From Promethearchaeota archaeon (GTDB lineage Archaea > Asgardarchaeota > Lokiarchaeia > Sigyniarchaeales > Promethearchaeaceae): a DNA stretch of 64,000 bases. Shown here piece by piece: positions 44,125 to 53,889 of the stretch. The notes under the pieces were generated by a model, which worked only from the letters and a program-made list of their open reading frames with translations, made no database searches and was not told where the DNA came from. Numbering within the stretch: position 1 is the stretch's first letter; each line of letters starts with the position of its first letter. The stretch spans positions 1-64,000 of the forward strand of contig JAFGBS010000034.1 in assembly GCA_016933055.1 (NCBI GenBank), given 5' to 3'. Position numbers and translations under genes: made by a program.

Positions 44125-46830
44125 ATGAGTAAAGATACCAAAAAAGAAAACAATACACGTGTAAATTTGAATATAAGTGGCATGACATGTGCGGCGTGTG
44201 CGTTGAAAATATCGGATAAATTGAATTCCTTAAAGGGAGTCAAGGACGCAGAAGTAATTCTAACCACTGAAAGTGCAACGCTGGAAATAGATGAGTCCCA
44301 AATTGAGTTGGATGATATATTACAATCAGTAAAATCCATCGGTTATAGAGCTAATCTATCCAGAACGACTTTTCAATTAGAACAACCAATCTCTGAAGAA
44401 GTTCATCAAAATATTATCGATATATTGGAAGGCTTACACGGAACGAAAAAAATTCAATTTAATGAAGGTAATCGAGTTTCAGTTACATTTAATAGTGGTA
44501 ATATATCTGAAAATCAAATTCTACGGTTATTAAAGGATACAGGATTCCAAGTTAAGAAGAGTAAGGGTAAATTGGAAGAAGAACAAGATCTCTTTAATAA
44601 GGAGATACAGCACCGAAAACGATTACTATATACAAGCTTGACATTAGCCTTACCTGTAGTAATTCTCACTCAATTGAATCGTTATACAAGTCTATTCGCT
44701 AATTTTGAAATGGGTTTATTATACATACTTTTTGGACTCTCCACTATTACTCAACTATTAGTGGGAAGTTATTTTTATAAAAATGCATGGCGAGCCTTGC
44801 GAAACTTTACTGCGAATATGGACACACTGATAGCAATTGGATCAGGAACTGCCTATATTTATAGTCTTCTTACGACTTTTTTTATTGAAGGAAAGGAATT
44901 CTTTGAGGCATCTGTTTTAATATTTTCATTTATTTTATTGGGTAAATTTTTTGAAATGTTAGCTAAAGGTCGAACTTCTAAAGCATTGACCAAGCTGATG
45001 GAACTCCAATCCTCTCAAGCATCTGTAATACGTAATGGTGAGGAAGAATTAGTAGACATTGATGAAATAGATGTTGATGATATTGTGATTATACGACCGG
45101 GAGAAAGTGTTCCGATTGATGGTAGAGTCACAGAGGGTAAGACACGAATTGACGAATCAATGCTTACGGGAGAAACTTATGCAGTAAAGAAAGAACCGGG
45201 CGATATTGTAATTGGGGGGACCGTAAACCAAAACGGTGTTATAAAAGCCAAAGTAGAACGTATTGGAAATGATACGGTATTACAGAGGATTATTGAATTG
45301 GTTCGCAGTGCCCAATCACAAAAAGCACCTCTTCAGAGAATTGCAGATAAAATGAGCAGGATTTTTGTTCCGATTGTAATCTCATTAGCGTTACTTACAT
45401 TCCTCTATTGGTTTTTCCTTGCGAATTTTACATTTGAAGAATCTTTGTTACGATTTGTAGCAGTTGTTGTAATTTCCTGTGCTTGTGCCATGGGACTGGC
45501 AATACCTACTGCAGTGATGGTGGGAACGGGTGTTGGAGCAAAATCCGGAATATTGATCAAAGGAGGAGAAAGCCTAGAAGCCATTCATAAAATCAAGAAA
45601 ATCGTGTTTGATAAAACGGGAACCCTAACAGTGGGCAAACCACAAGTCATAGATATCGTTCCCAATAAGAATCACTCAGAAATAGAAATATTATCTATTG
45701 CCGCTTCGGTAGAAAGGGGATCTGAACATCCACTTGCAAATGCAATTGTAGAAAAAGCAAGAGAACAAGAAATTCCCCTAAAACCCATAGCAGATTTCAT
45801 GAATCATCCGGGATTTGGAGTAGAAGCTATCTTAGAAGGGGTTAATATCCTAATCGGCAATCCATCATTTGCTAACGAGCGTAACATTGACATCCAATCC
45901 CAAATTGAAATGATTTCGCTGTTTCAAAATCAAGGAAAAACAGTAGTTTTAGTCATGAATACGACTGATTTAATTGGATTCATAACAATATCTGATGAAA
46001 TCAAACCATATGCAAAATCCGTAATAAATAGATTGTATGAAATGGATATTGAACCTTATATTTTAACAGGTGATAATGAAAAAACTGCAAAAGCGATCGC
46101 AAATAGGCTTGGAATATCCAAATATTTTTCGGAAGTGCTTCCGGCTCAAAAACTGGAAATAATTGCATCATTGAAAAATAAAGGTGATGGAATGGTTGCA
46201 ATGGTCGGAGATGGTATTAATGATGCCCCTGCTCTATCCAAAGCTGATGTTGGAATAGCTATAGGCTCAGGAACGGATATAGCAATTGAATCTGCGGATA
46301 TCGTTCTTATTCGTGGTGATTTGCGAACTATCCTAGCTGCATTACATTTATCGAAAAAAACATATAATAAAATGCTTCAAAACCTGTTTTGGGCATTTAT
46401 TTATAATATTATAGGGATTCCTTTCGCTGCAGGTTTGTTCTATTATCTTGGAGTGCCATTTTTACCCCCATCCATTGCATCTTTATTTATGGCATTTAGT
46501 TCAGTTTCGGTTGTCGTATCTGCTTTATTACTGTATAGAGTGAATTTACAGAAGATAATAGATGAAATTAAAAAAGATGTAGAAGAGGAAGAATCTATAG
46601 AAAAATCATCAAAAGAAAAAGGAGATGAGGAAATAATGGCGTCTAAATTAGTGTGTGAGGAATGCGGGTATGAAGAAGCCCTTCCTAAGCATTGTGGACG
46701 AGACATGATTCCAAGAGATGGAAAACTTGTGTGTTGGATGAACCTACCCAAAGAAGAAGGGGGAATGGGCATTCAATGCGGAGAACAACCCATTTCTGAA
46801 CACCATGGAATCCCAATGAAAGTCGTATAA
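44125..46830 (+). CDS. copA: copper-type P1B-ATPase with C-terminal metal-binding domain
   Basis: This 901-residue ion pump starts at ATG 44125 (the longer frame from a TTG at 44005 has no metal-binding start). The N-terminal HMA domain has GMTCAACA. A second ferredoxin-like region follows but lacks cysteines. The transport motif in helix 6 is SCACAMG (Cys452, Ala453, Cys454) where CopA-type pumps have CPC. The P-domain has DKTGTLT (Asp496), the N-domain has SEHPLA, and GDGINDAPAL is intact. The last 64 residues are a Cys/His-rich domain (CEECGYEE, HCGRDMIP, CWMNLPKEEG, CGEQPISEHHG). It exports Cu+ or a similar soft metal. Ala replacing Pro in CPC is odd. An internal ribosome site precedes this tail. 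Confidence 0.88.
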   Translation: MSKDTKKENNTRVNLNISGMTCAACALKISDKLNSLKGVKDAEVILTTESATLEIDESQIELDDILQSVKSIGYRANLSRTTFQLEQPISEEVHQNIIDILEGLHGTKKIQFNEGNRVSVTFNSGNISENQILRLLKDTGFQVKKSKGKLEEEQDLFNKEIQHRKRLLYTSLTLALPVVILTQLNRYTSLFANFEMGLLYILFGLSTITQLLVGSYFYKNAWRALRNFTANMDTLIAIGSGTAYIYSLLTTFFIEGKEFFEASVLIFSFILLGKFFEMLAKGRTSKALTKLMELQSSQASVIRNGEEELVDIDEIDVDDIVIIRPGESVPIDGRVTEGKTRIDESMLTGETYAVKKEPGDIVIGGTVNQNGVIKAKVERIGNDTVLQRIIELVRSAQSQKAPLQRIADKMSRIFVPIVISLALLTFLYWFFLANFTFEESLLRFVAVVVISCACAMGLAIPTAVMVGTGVGAKSGILIKGGESLEAIHKIKKIVFDKTGTLTVGKPQVIDIVPNKNHSEIEILSIAASVERGSEHPLANAIVEKAREQEIPLKPIADFMNHPGFGVEAILEGVNILIGNPSFANERNIDIQSQIEMISLFQNQGKTVVLVMNTTDLIGFITISDEIKPYAKSVINRLYEMDIEPYILTGDNEKTAKAIANRLGISKYFSEVLPAQKLEIIASLKNKGDGMVAMVGDGINDAPALSKADVGIAIGSGTDIAIESADIVLIRGDLRTILAALHLSKKTYNKMLQNLFWAFIYNIIGIPFAAGLFYYLGVPFLPPSIASLFMAFSSVSVVVSALLLYRVNLQKIIDEIKKDVEEEESIEKSSKEKGDEEIMASKLVCEECGYEEALPKHCGRDMIPRDGKLVCWMNLPKEEGGMGIQCGEQPISEHHGIPMKVV
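46621..46638 (+). promoter_or_regulatory. internal ribosome site and start inside copA
   Basis: GGAGATGAGGAAATAATGG has a GGAG and a GAGG (five-base spacing) before an in-frame ATG at 46636. It would start a separate 64-residue protein consisting of exactly the Cys/His-rich C-terminal domain of the pump. Confidence 0.4.
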
Positions 46831-46896
46831 TCGGAAAGAATTTACTTTTTTTTCTCTACGTTAAGTATTTATAATTCTGATTATGTAACCATACAC

Positions 46897-47319
46897 ATGC
46901 AAAATCGAGGATATTGTGGTTATAATTGCAGTATCTGTCCTGCTCAATCAGATGATATAAAGGATCGGGAACAGTTAGTATCAATCTGGAAGAACTATTT
47001 TGGACACCAGAATTATACACCCGAGAATGTTCGTTGTGATGGATGCAAAGAAGGGGGACGAATAGCAGATAAAAACTGCGAAGCACGACCTTGTGCCATA
47101 GAAAAAGGATTTGAATTCTGCATGGATTGTGAAGACTTTCCATGCGATAAAGTGCGAAAACTAATGGCAACCAAGGAGGGAATGATCCTTTTTCCCCTTC
47201 CAAAAACATATGACTTATCTGAAGATGAATACACTCATGGAATGGCTCAATTTGCTTCTATGCCGTTTATTTTAGACTATCTGATAAGAAATGGCAAATT
47301 GAAGAATTGGAATAATTAA
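46897..47319 (+). CDS. DUF3795 cysteine-rich protein
   Basis: This 140-residue protein has many cysteine motifs: YCGYNCSICPAQ, VRCDGCKEGG, CEARPCAIEKG and CMDCEDFPCDK. The arrangement matches DUF3795, a small archaeal/bacterial family probably binding Fe-S or zinc. The function is unknown. It follows the copper pump by 66 bases on the same strand; a metal link is possible but not shown. Confidence 0.82.
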   Translation: MQNRGYCGYNCSICPAQSDDIKDREQLVSIWKNYFGHQNYTPENVRCDGCKEGGRIADKNCEARPCAIEKGFEFCMDCEDFPCDKVRKLMATKEGMILFPLPKTYDLSEDEYTHGMAQFASMPFILDYLIRNGKLKNWNN

Positions 47320-47689
47320 TCCTATATTTCGATCTCCTTTCTTTATAACAGTGTTCTGTATGCTCTGACTTATTCGACCAATCTGAGAGTCGAATAAAAG
47401 GAAATCATATTTCTACAGGATTTTTAGAACGTAAAAATTCACATAAATGGCTTATTCGGGAAAGTTTTGTTGTATTTAAGGAAAAAGCAAGATGCTATGA
47501 ATCAATGGAGTGTTCAAATGAAAAACACAAAATTTTGTTTACTGAGTACCATGCAAAACACAATTTTATGGGGATTTATATATCCGTTGGGTATGGATTA
47601 GCAGAAAAGAAAAAAAAAGATGAATGTCATCCCAATTGGGGGAAATTGATATGAAATAGGCCTGTTTAAAGGAATTAAATTATAGCTGA
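47320..47689. other. intergenic with one inverted repeat
   Basis: An 8-bp perfect inverted repeat, TATTCGAC (47371-47378) with GTCGAATA (47389-47396), has a 10-base loop about 50 bases after the DUF3795 gene. A 27-codon frame at 47519 is not convincing. Nothing else is recognised. Confidence 0.4.
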
Positions 47690-49873
47690 TTAATACAATA
47701 ATTCCGTTGGTTCTCCAATAACTTCCACATTTTTGAACAAGACTTTTCTACCCGTGAGTTTTTCACTCACTTCATCCGGTTGGGATCCTCCAATGTATAT
47801 CCTAAATGATCCCGGTTCTAAAATTCGTTTTCCCTGTTCCGTTATGATGCTGAATTGTTGTGGTTTAATTTTGAATTTCACCGTTTCGGATTGACCCGGT
47901 TTGAGAGAAATTCGTTCGAATCCTTGAAGGGACCATCGTGGTATTTTTACAGATGCTTCAAGATCCTGAATATAAAGTTGAACTACCTCATCTCCCTCCT
48001 TTTTTCCTTTATTTTTTACATCTACCGAGACTATGAGGGGGTCTCCCATGTGTATTTCGTCCGAATTAAGGTAGAAATTGTCATAAGAAAAATCAGTGTA
48101 ACTTAAGCCGTATCCGAATGGATATAATGGTTTTTTCTGCATGTACCGATAGGTTCTATTTTCCATACGAAAATCCTCAATTGGGGGGATATCATCGACT
48201 GATTTAGGAAAAGTAACTGGGAGACGACCCGAAGGATTATAATTTCCAAAAATCACATCAGCCACACCTACACCACCTTTCTCTCCAGGATACCATACTT
48301 CTAGGATCGCATCCACATTATGTTGTGCCCAATTTATAGCTAAAGGAGACCCATTCACTAAAACTAGTATTATGGGTTTTCCGAAGTCATGAATCTTGTT
48401 CATAAACTCTATTTGATGCGCGGGGAGACTTAAAAATTGTCGATCTCCATTCCCTCGTAGTAATTTTTCTTCGCTTTCAAATTCTTGCCCAATTCCCATA
48501 ACCATAATCACTACATCACAATCCTTGACAATTCTTTTAGAGATGAACTCCCCCAGTCGATATCTTCGCTTTCGGTAGCAACCCTTAGAATATTTAATCG
48601 TTGTATCATCGTGTACTGCTGATTTTATACCATTTAGGATAGAAATGATTTCATATGATTTTTTGACATAGTTTCCTAGCAATACGTTATTTCCTGCTGC
48701 ATTGGGACCGATAACCGCAATTTTTTTCAAATTTTTCTGTAAGGGCAGAATATTATTTGCATTCTTCAGCAGAACTATTGATTGCTGAACCGCTTTAATT
48801 GCGAGATCTTGATGTTTTTTACTATTCACGACTTCGTAGGGGATCGATCGATGGGGTACCAACTCGGGAGGATCAAATTCACCTAATTTCATTCGTGCAA
48901 GGAATAATTTAGTTACGGCTTGGGTGATTTCCTCTTCGGAGATGAGATGTTGTTCCACAGCTTGATTCAAAAAGATTTTGTAAGTAAGTCCGCAGTTCAA
49001 TTCACACCCATTTCTTACTGCTATTGCAGCTGCTTCAGATCCCGTTTTTACGTACTTATGGTCTTTATAGATATTTCGTATTGCTCCGCAATCGCTGACC
49101 ATGTATCCGTCAAATCCCCACTCAATACGCAAGATTCTCTGCAACGTGGGACTCGCACAACAAGGTTCGCCATTCAAACGGTTATAGGCTCCCATAATAG
49201 AATACGCTTTCGCCTCGATTATGCAATCTCTGAATTGAGGAAGATAAGACTCATACAAGTCTTTATTTGACATCATAGCATTGAATTGGTGGCGCCCTTG
49301 TTCAGGACCGCTTCCTGCTGCAAAATGTTTTGGAGTCGCGATCAGTTTCAAGTATGTGGGATCATCTCCCTGCAATCCTTTTACAAACGCCACTGCTAAT
49401 CTTCCTGTCAAGTAGGGATCTTCTCCATAGGTTTCTTGTCCTCTTCCCCATCTTGGGTCCCTAAAAAGATTGACATTGGGGCTCCAAAAAGTCAATCCGC
49501 CCGTAAAGGGGCTGCCATAAGGGTAATAGGTGTTGTTGATTGCTCGTGCTTCATCCGAAATGGCAGATGCTATTCTAAATTGAAGGTTTCTATTAAACAT
49601 CGCAGCAAGACCAATGGATTGAGGGAATATTGTAGCCTTCTTCTTGGTCATGACTCCGTGTAAGCATTCAGACCACCAATTATACTTGTATATACCCAAT
49701 CGCTTAATCTCGGAAGAGCAATGAACCATTTGGGAGATTTTTTCCTTCAATGTCAACCGAGAAACTAAATCTTCTGCTCGTTCCTCGAATGATTTTGAGG
49801 TATCTAAATAGATGGGCGACTCAAGTTCCATATGGATAATTTGCAGTTCAACCCACTTATAGATTATGCTCAT
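47690..49873 (-). CDS. GH3 glycosidase (beta-glucosidase/xylosidase type), cytoplasmic
   Basis: This 727-residue GH3 enzyme has no signal peptide. The N-terminal barrel motifs LHGVMT (about 71-76), YGEDPYLTG and KHFAAGSGP are typical. The nucleophile is Asp261 in MVSDCGAI. The second domain (about 370-610) holds GxGQEFESEEKLLRG, which carries acid/base candidates, and the fibronectin-III-like C-terminal domain is at about 640-700. The motif order is that of bacterial beta-xylosidase/beta-glucosidase members. It probably cleaves imported oligosaccharides inside the cell. GGAGG stands directly before ATG 49873; an alternative start is Met at 49831. Confidence 0.9.
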   Translation of the reverse strand: MSIIYKWVELQIIHMELESPIYLDTSKSFEERAEDLVSRLTLKEKISQMVHCSSEIKRLGIYKYNWWSECLHGVMTKKKATIFPQSIGLAAMFNRNLQFRIASAISDEARAINNTYYPYGSPFTGGLTFWSPNVNLFRDPRWGRGQETYGEDPYLTGRLAVAFVKGLQGDDPTYLKLIATPKHFAAGSGPEQGRHQFNAMMSNKDLYESYLPQFRDCIIEAKAYSIMGAYNRLNGEPCCASPTLQRILRIEWGFDGYMVSDCGAIRNIYKDHKYVKTGSEAAAIAVRNGCELNCGLTYKIFLNQAVEQHLISEEEITQAVTKLFLARMKLGEFDPPELVPHRSIPYEVVNSKKHQDLAIKAVQQSIVLLKNANNILPLQKNLKKIAVIGPNAAGNNVLLGNYVKKSYEIISILNGIKSAVHDDTTIKYSKGCYRKRRYRLGEFISKRIVKDCDVVIMVMGIGQEFESEEKLLRGNGDRQFLSLPAHQIEFMNKIHDFGKPIILVLVNGSPLAINWAQHNVDAILEVWYPGEKGGVGVADVIFGNYNPSGRLPVTFPKSVDDIPPIEDFRMENRTYRYMQKKPLYPFGYGLSYTDFSYDNFYLNSDEIHMGDPLIVSVDVKNKGKKEGDEVVQLYIQDLEASVKIPRWSLQGFERISLKPGQSETVKFKIKPQQFSIITEQGKRILEPGSFRIYIGGSQPDEVSEKLTGRKVLFKNVEVIGEPTELLY

Positions 49874-49976
49874 CCTCCGTACTAAAATCTGGAATTAGGA
49901 CTGATTATCAAAAGGGAAGAATTAAATAGTTTTTCCCTTAACAGTCTTTCAAAAAACTCTTTATAGATGATTATAG

Positions 49977-51689
49977 ATGGCAAAACAAAGATTCGCAACG
50001 GTAGATTTTCTTCGAGGTTTGGCAATATGGCTGATGCTTTTTATTCATGTATTGATGAGATGGGTGGATAGAGAGGATATTGCAAATAATATGTCTGATT
50101 ATTCTCTTTTCGTCATCATTTTTATGCTTGCTGCTTTATTTCTCGGAGGTTGGCCAGGATTTTTTCTTCTCCAAAATGCTATTGGAAATATGATAAGTAT
50201 GCATAAGAATTTTCAACGCACTCAAAAAGTTCGGCAAATTATCTTCAAGCAAATAATTGGTGGCTCTATATTGCTTTTTTTTGCCGTACTATGTGAAGCC
50301 TTGATTGGGTATAAAGGTGCAATTGGAAATTGGGCATCTGGAAATCCAATGTGGGATCAAATATTCTGGCGAGGGTTTCACACCGAAACTATACATACTG
50401 TTGGCTGGTGCGTAATATATAACGCACTAATTCATTGGATTCTGTCTATAAAGGAAGGGTTCCGTAAAGTCAAACGTAATATTATCATCTACTTCGTATT
50501 AGCCATAATCGTGGTCGCAATTACACCTTTAGTGTATTTTTTAGCTGAATTAGCTGTTCCAGGATATCCATATGCTACGTATGAATTTGTCCATATTGTA
50601 TTTGGAAAATACAGAGTAATGGAGATACCCATACAATATGGGTTTTTGGGATATACTCCCTTCTGGAAACTAGTATATTTATGGTTTTTAGCTCCTTTAG
50701 CAGGACAAGTGGAACCAATTTTTCCCTATCTGGCGGTTAGTTTCATTGGATCTGCAATAGGATTATTTTTAGTGAAAAACCAGCAAGAGTCGTCAGAGAT
50801 TCCGACTAAGATCCCCTCAACGCGGCCTTTGACTTGGGGTATGGTAATCGGATTTATTATGTTTTTAATTGGTGCTATGGGGACTATCGGATTTGCTATT
50901 TTCGATATAAATGGTGCTTTTGAGGCTATAATGTCCTACACCTATGATATCCGGTATATGTATGCAAGTGGAGTTTGGCTATTTTGGTTTCTTCTGGTTG
51001 TGGGTGCACAAATTGGAGCCACATGCTTGATCATCCGTCTGGTAGAGTTTAGAGCAAAGGCAAAACCCTTCGGACGTAAAACCCTCCACTTCCGACGATT
51101 TGGATTCGTCCCTTTCTCATTATATTGTTTTGAGTATGTTGATGTGACCATGGTATTGCTCTTGTCTCTCATCCCAACGTTTCCTGAAGCAATCGTTCAA
51201 AATACGTGGGGGGTTTACCATATCTGGCCATTAATTATCTTAGTATTTGTCCAATACGAATTGATTCTCCAAATCTGGCAAAGAGTACATTTTGTGGGGA
51301 GTTTGGAGTGGATGATCGCTAAGATTGCTGAATTTGTGATTCCATTAAAACGGAAACAAAAAGATATTACCCTACCATGGTGGAGATCTAGTAAAATTGA
51401 TGTGAAAAGTGCTCTACTGGGTCCTGAATGGATTAATATTGTTACCGAATCCCAAATGAAAATTCACCATGAGAAGCTGGTGGATTCAAAACTCGCAGCT
51501 AGATTAAGTTGGGTGGGATTACTCGTTTCCCCTATTGCACCCGTTACTCTTGCAATTTCTAGAACATCTCGAAAAACTGAGGGAAAAAATAGATATAATC
51601 AAAGAGCTATGATTATATCCATTATATCGATACTATTTGCAACCGTCGTGTTCTTCGGATCCATGTTCATATATGGAGTTTCGTTCTAA
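49977..51689 (+). CDS. acyltransferase-3-like membrane protein (paralog 1)
   Basis: This 570-residue protein has about 11 hydrophobic segments. The first helix carries the acyltransferase-3 signature R-x10-H (Arg13 and His24 in FLRGLAIWLMLFIHVLMRW). A conserved block, RGFHTETIHTVGWC (about 136-149), recurs in all four paralogs, as does a C-terminal block LVDSK...SRTSRKTEGKN before the last helix. This suggests acylation of a cell-surface glycan or lipid headgroup, which is inference. It resembles DUF1624/HGSNAT and AT3 families but could be a new subfamily. It begins ~100 bases before the GH3 start on the other strand. Confidence 0.7.
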   Translation: MAKQRFATVDFLRGLAIWLMLFIHVLMRWVDREDIANNMSDYSLFVIIFMLAALFLGGWPGFFLLQNAIGNMISMHKNFQRTQKVRQIIFKQIIGGSILLFFAVLCEALIGYKGAIGNWASGNPMWDQIFWRGFHTETIHTVGWCVIYNALIHWILSIKEGFRKVKRNIIIYFVLAIIVVAITPLVYFLAELAVPGYPYATYEFVHIVFGKYRVMEIPIQYGFLGYTPFWKLVYLWFLAPLAGQVEPIFPYLAVSFIGSAIGLFLVKNQQESSEIPTKIPSTRPLTWGMVIGFIMFLIGAMGTIGFAIFDINGAFEAIMSYTYDIRYMYASGVWLFWFLLVVGAQIGATCLIIRLVEFRAKAKPFGRKTLHFRRFGFVPFSLYCFEYVDVTMVLLLSLIPTFPEAIVQNTWGVYHIWPLIILVFVQYELILQIWQRVHFVGSLEWMIAKIAEFVIPLKRKQKDITLPWWRSSKIDVKSALLGPEWINIVTESQMKIHHEKLVDSKLAARLSWVGLLVSPIAPVTLAISRTSRKTEGKNRYNQRAMIISIISILFATVVFFGSMFIYGVSF

Positions 51690-51919
51690 GCATGTGTTAA
51701 AAATCTAATACCTCTTTTTTATTGATGATTCGATCCCATTTTCATAAGCAGAATGGGAAAAAAATTACATAACCCAATAAAGAACTGTGTATCAGCTGTT
51801 CTCATTCTACTCGATTAAATACCTTTAAAAAGGAAGTACAACCACATTTATTTAACTTTCAAACAATAAAGATTGAACGTTGAATAAAAGTATAAAATAA
51901 AAATTAATGAGGATTTAAG

Positions 51920-52402
51920 ATGAGTTCAAAAAAATCTAGTGGTTCTTCATCCACTTGGGATACTTTAGAACCAATCGTAACTTTTGCTGGCAAATGGGCT
52001 TGGATTTACGGCATAATAGCGGGTGTTATATACATAATTACAGCTATTCTGTCAATCAGAGCGGTAAATATTGCGAAAGAATGGTGGAGTTTATATGGTG
52101 TAGGTCCATATACTGGTCCTGGTTATGGTGTTGCAGTTTGGCAATTCATAAATGCGGCTGTATTGATAGTGGTTTCCATTTTATGGGTTCGACCCAAATT
52201 TAGCGTACCTTGTGGTGAGAAAGAATGGGAAAAACTATTAAGTGACGTATTAGTACTCGGAAATGTGCAAATCCCATGGATGTTAATTATGGGTGTTCTT
52301 CTGGAAATCTTCGGTTATGGATGGGGCGGTCTGGTAGTGTTAGTCTGTGCCTTACTCATAATTTTCTTAGGTCCCAGAAAATTCGAATGGAATGTAAAAT
52401 AG
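51920..52402 (+). CDS. small membrane protein, paralog of the 25.7-kb gene lacking the zinc ribbon
   Basis: This 160-residue protein has a Ser-rich start (SSKKSSGSSSTWDTLEP) and four hydrophobic helices. Its last 70 residues (EWEKLLSDVLVLG, IPWMLIMGVLLEIFGYGWGG, FLGPRKFEW) align almost residue for residue with the 25690-26223 protein. It lacks the N-terminal CxxC pair. GAGGATTTAAG precedes ATG 51920. It lies between two AT3-like genes. The function is unknown. Confidence 0.6.
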   Translation: MSSKKSSGSSSTWDTLEPIVTFAGKWAWIYGIIAGVIYIITAILSIRAVNIAKEWWSLYGVGPYTGPGYGVAVWQFINAAVLIVVSILWVRPKFSVPCGEKEWEKLLSDVLVLGNVQIPWMLIMGVLLEIFGYGWGGLVVLVCALLIIFLGPRKFEWNVK

Positions 52403-52635
52403 AATCATTTCTTATTTTTTTTTTCTTTATATCCGTTAGTATTTTCCCTCGTTTACAATTGCATCAGAAAATAATCCTTATACTTTACTTCTTAAAAAAT
52501 GAAATCCATACACAATGCTATGCCTATGATCATAATTGCGGAAAATTTTCGATTATAGCAGTCCAACGTGGCATCTATTCTATTTAATAGGTTATTTCCA
52601 TAGCTATTAAATTCTTAAAACCAAATATTTGAACT

Positions 52636-53778
52636 ATGTTGGTAAAAAAGGTGAGTAAAGTATTTTTTGCGGATGCTTTTGCGAAAGATTATAGAACCAG
52701 CCTCTTAAATAAGATTGAATTGCTCTGGGAGACTGCGGGATTTTCGAAATTGATCAAAAAAGGGGATTTAGTTGCCATAAAAGTACATTTCGGAGAGATT
52801 GGAAACAACACCTTTATTCCCCCTTGGTATGTACGAGTAGTAGTCGACAAAATAAAAGAAAACGGCGGAAAACCATTTATAACCGATTGTAATACGGTGT
52901 ATGTGGGTTCAAGACGATATGAACCAGATCATATACAAAATGCGTATCTTCATGGATTTACATACTCTACTACCGGCGCTCCTGTAATAATTGCAGATGG
53001 TTTGAAAGGACGGAACTACGAATCGCTAGAAATTAATAAAAAGCACTTCAAGAGTGTCAAAATCGGTAGCGATCTGGTGCATGCCGATGCATTAATAGTC
53101 ATTTCCCATTTTAAGATGCATCTTATGGCTGGATTCGGGGGTGCAATCAAGAATATAGGTATGGGGGCCGGATCTGTTCAAGGGAAGAAAGAACAGCATG
53201 CAATAAAACCATTCCTTGCTGATGAGGAGAAATGTACGGGATGTGGAACTTGTAAAACCCAATGCCCTACCGATGCGATCCTAATAGTGGATAAAAAATA
53301 CACTGTTGATGAGAATAAATGTATTGGATGTGGTACATGTGTAGGTGTTTGCCCCGAAGATGCTCTAGCATTCAATTGGGGTGAAGAGATTGCACCGTTT
53401 ACTGAACGGATGACAGAATATGCTTATGGAGTATGGAAACATCATCAAGGCAAAATTGGATTTTTCAATTTTGCGATTAACATTACCCCTGAATGTGATT
53501 GCTTCGGAACTTCAGAACCTATTGTCGTTCGAGACATTGGAATCTTCGCTTCCACAGACCCGGTAGCAATTGACAAAGCTTGCTATGATGCCGTCAATAC
53601 ACAAGAGGGATTGAAATCCAGTCGGTTAAAAAAGGGTTTTAAACCGGGCGAAAATAAATTTACAGGCGTTCATGAGGGCACAAAAGGACATATTCAGTTT
53701 GAATATGGGGAAGAATTGGGAATGGGAAATCAGAAATATGAAAAAATTGAGGTAAAACCTCCCGAATCTGAAGAATAG
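52636..53778 (+). CDS. DUF362 protein with two [4Fe-4S] clusters
   Basis: This 380-residue protein has a DUF362 core with IKVHFGE (about 49-55) and HFKMHLMAGFGGAIKNIGMG (about 157-176), and a ferredoxin insert at about 195-240 with CTGCGTCKTQCP and CIGCGTCVGVCP. DUF362/2[4Fe-4S] proteins are widespread in anaerobes; their reaction is not known, though redox roles are likely. It lies between the paralog of the zinc-ribbon membrane protein and the AT3-like cluster, and is convergent with the next AT3 gene. Confidence 0.88.
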   Translation: MLVKKVSKVFFADAFAKDYRTSLLNKIELLWETAGFSKLIKKGDLVAIKVHFGEIGNNTFIPPWYVRVVVDKIKENGGKPFITDCNTVYVGSRRYEPDHIQNAYLHGFTYSTTGAPVIIADGLKGRNYESLEINKKHFKSVKIGSDLVHADALIVISHFKMHLMAGFGGAIKNIGMGAGSVQGKKEQHAIKPFLADEEKCTGCGTCKTQCPTDAILIVDKKYTVDENKCIGCGTCVGVCPEDALAFNWGEEIAPFTERMTEYAYGVWKHHQGKIGFFNFAINITPECDCFGTSEPIVVRDIGIFASTDPVAIDKACYDAVNTQEGLKSSRLKKGFKPGENKFTGVHEGTKGHIQFEYGEELGMGNQKYEKIEVKPPESEE

Positions 53779-53889
53779 GTTTCATATACTAATTTTTTTT
53801 CATGTTCATCTCTAACAATTATCTGATTATAACGACGAAGATTGGAAATTATGAAAAAATAATAAAAAAAATTTGAAATAAAAGTAGAT

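Noticed and set aside
47519..47602. 27-codon frame MKNTKFCLLS...
   Set aside because: Too short, no ribosome site, no conserved feature.
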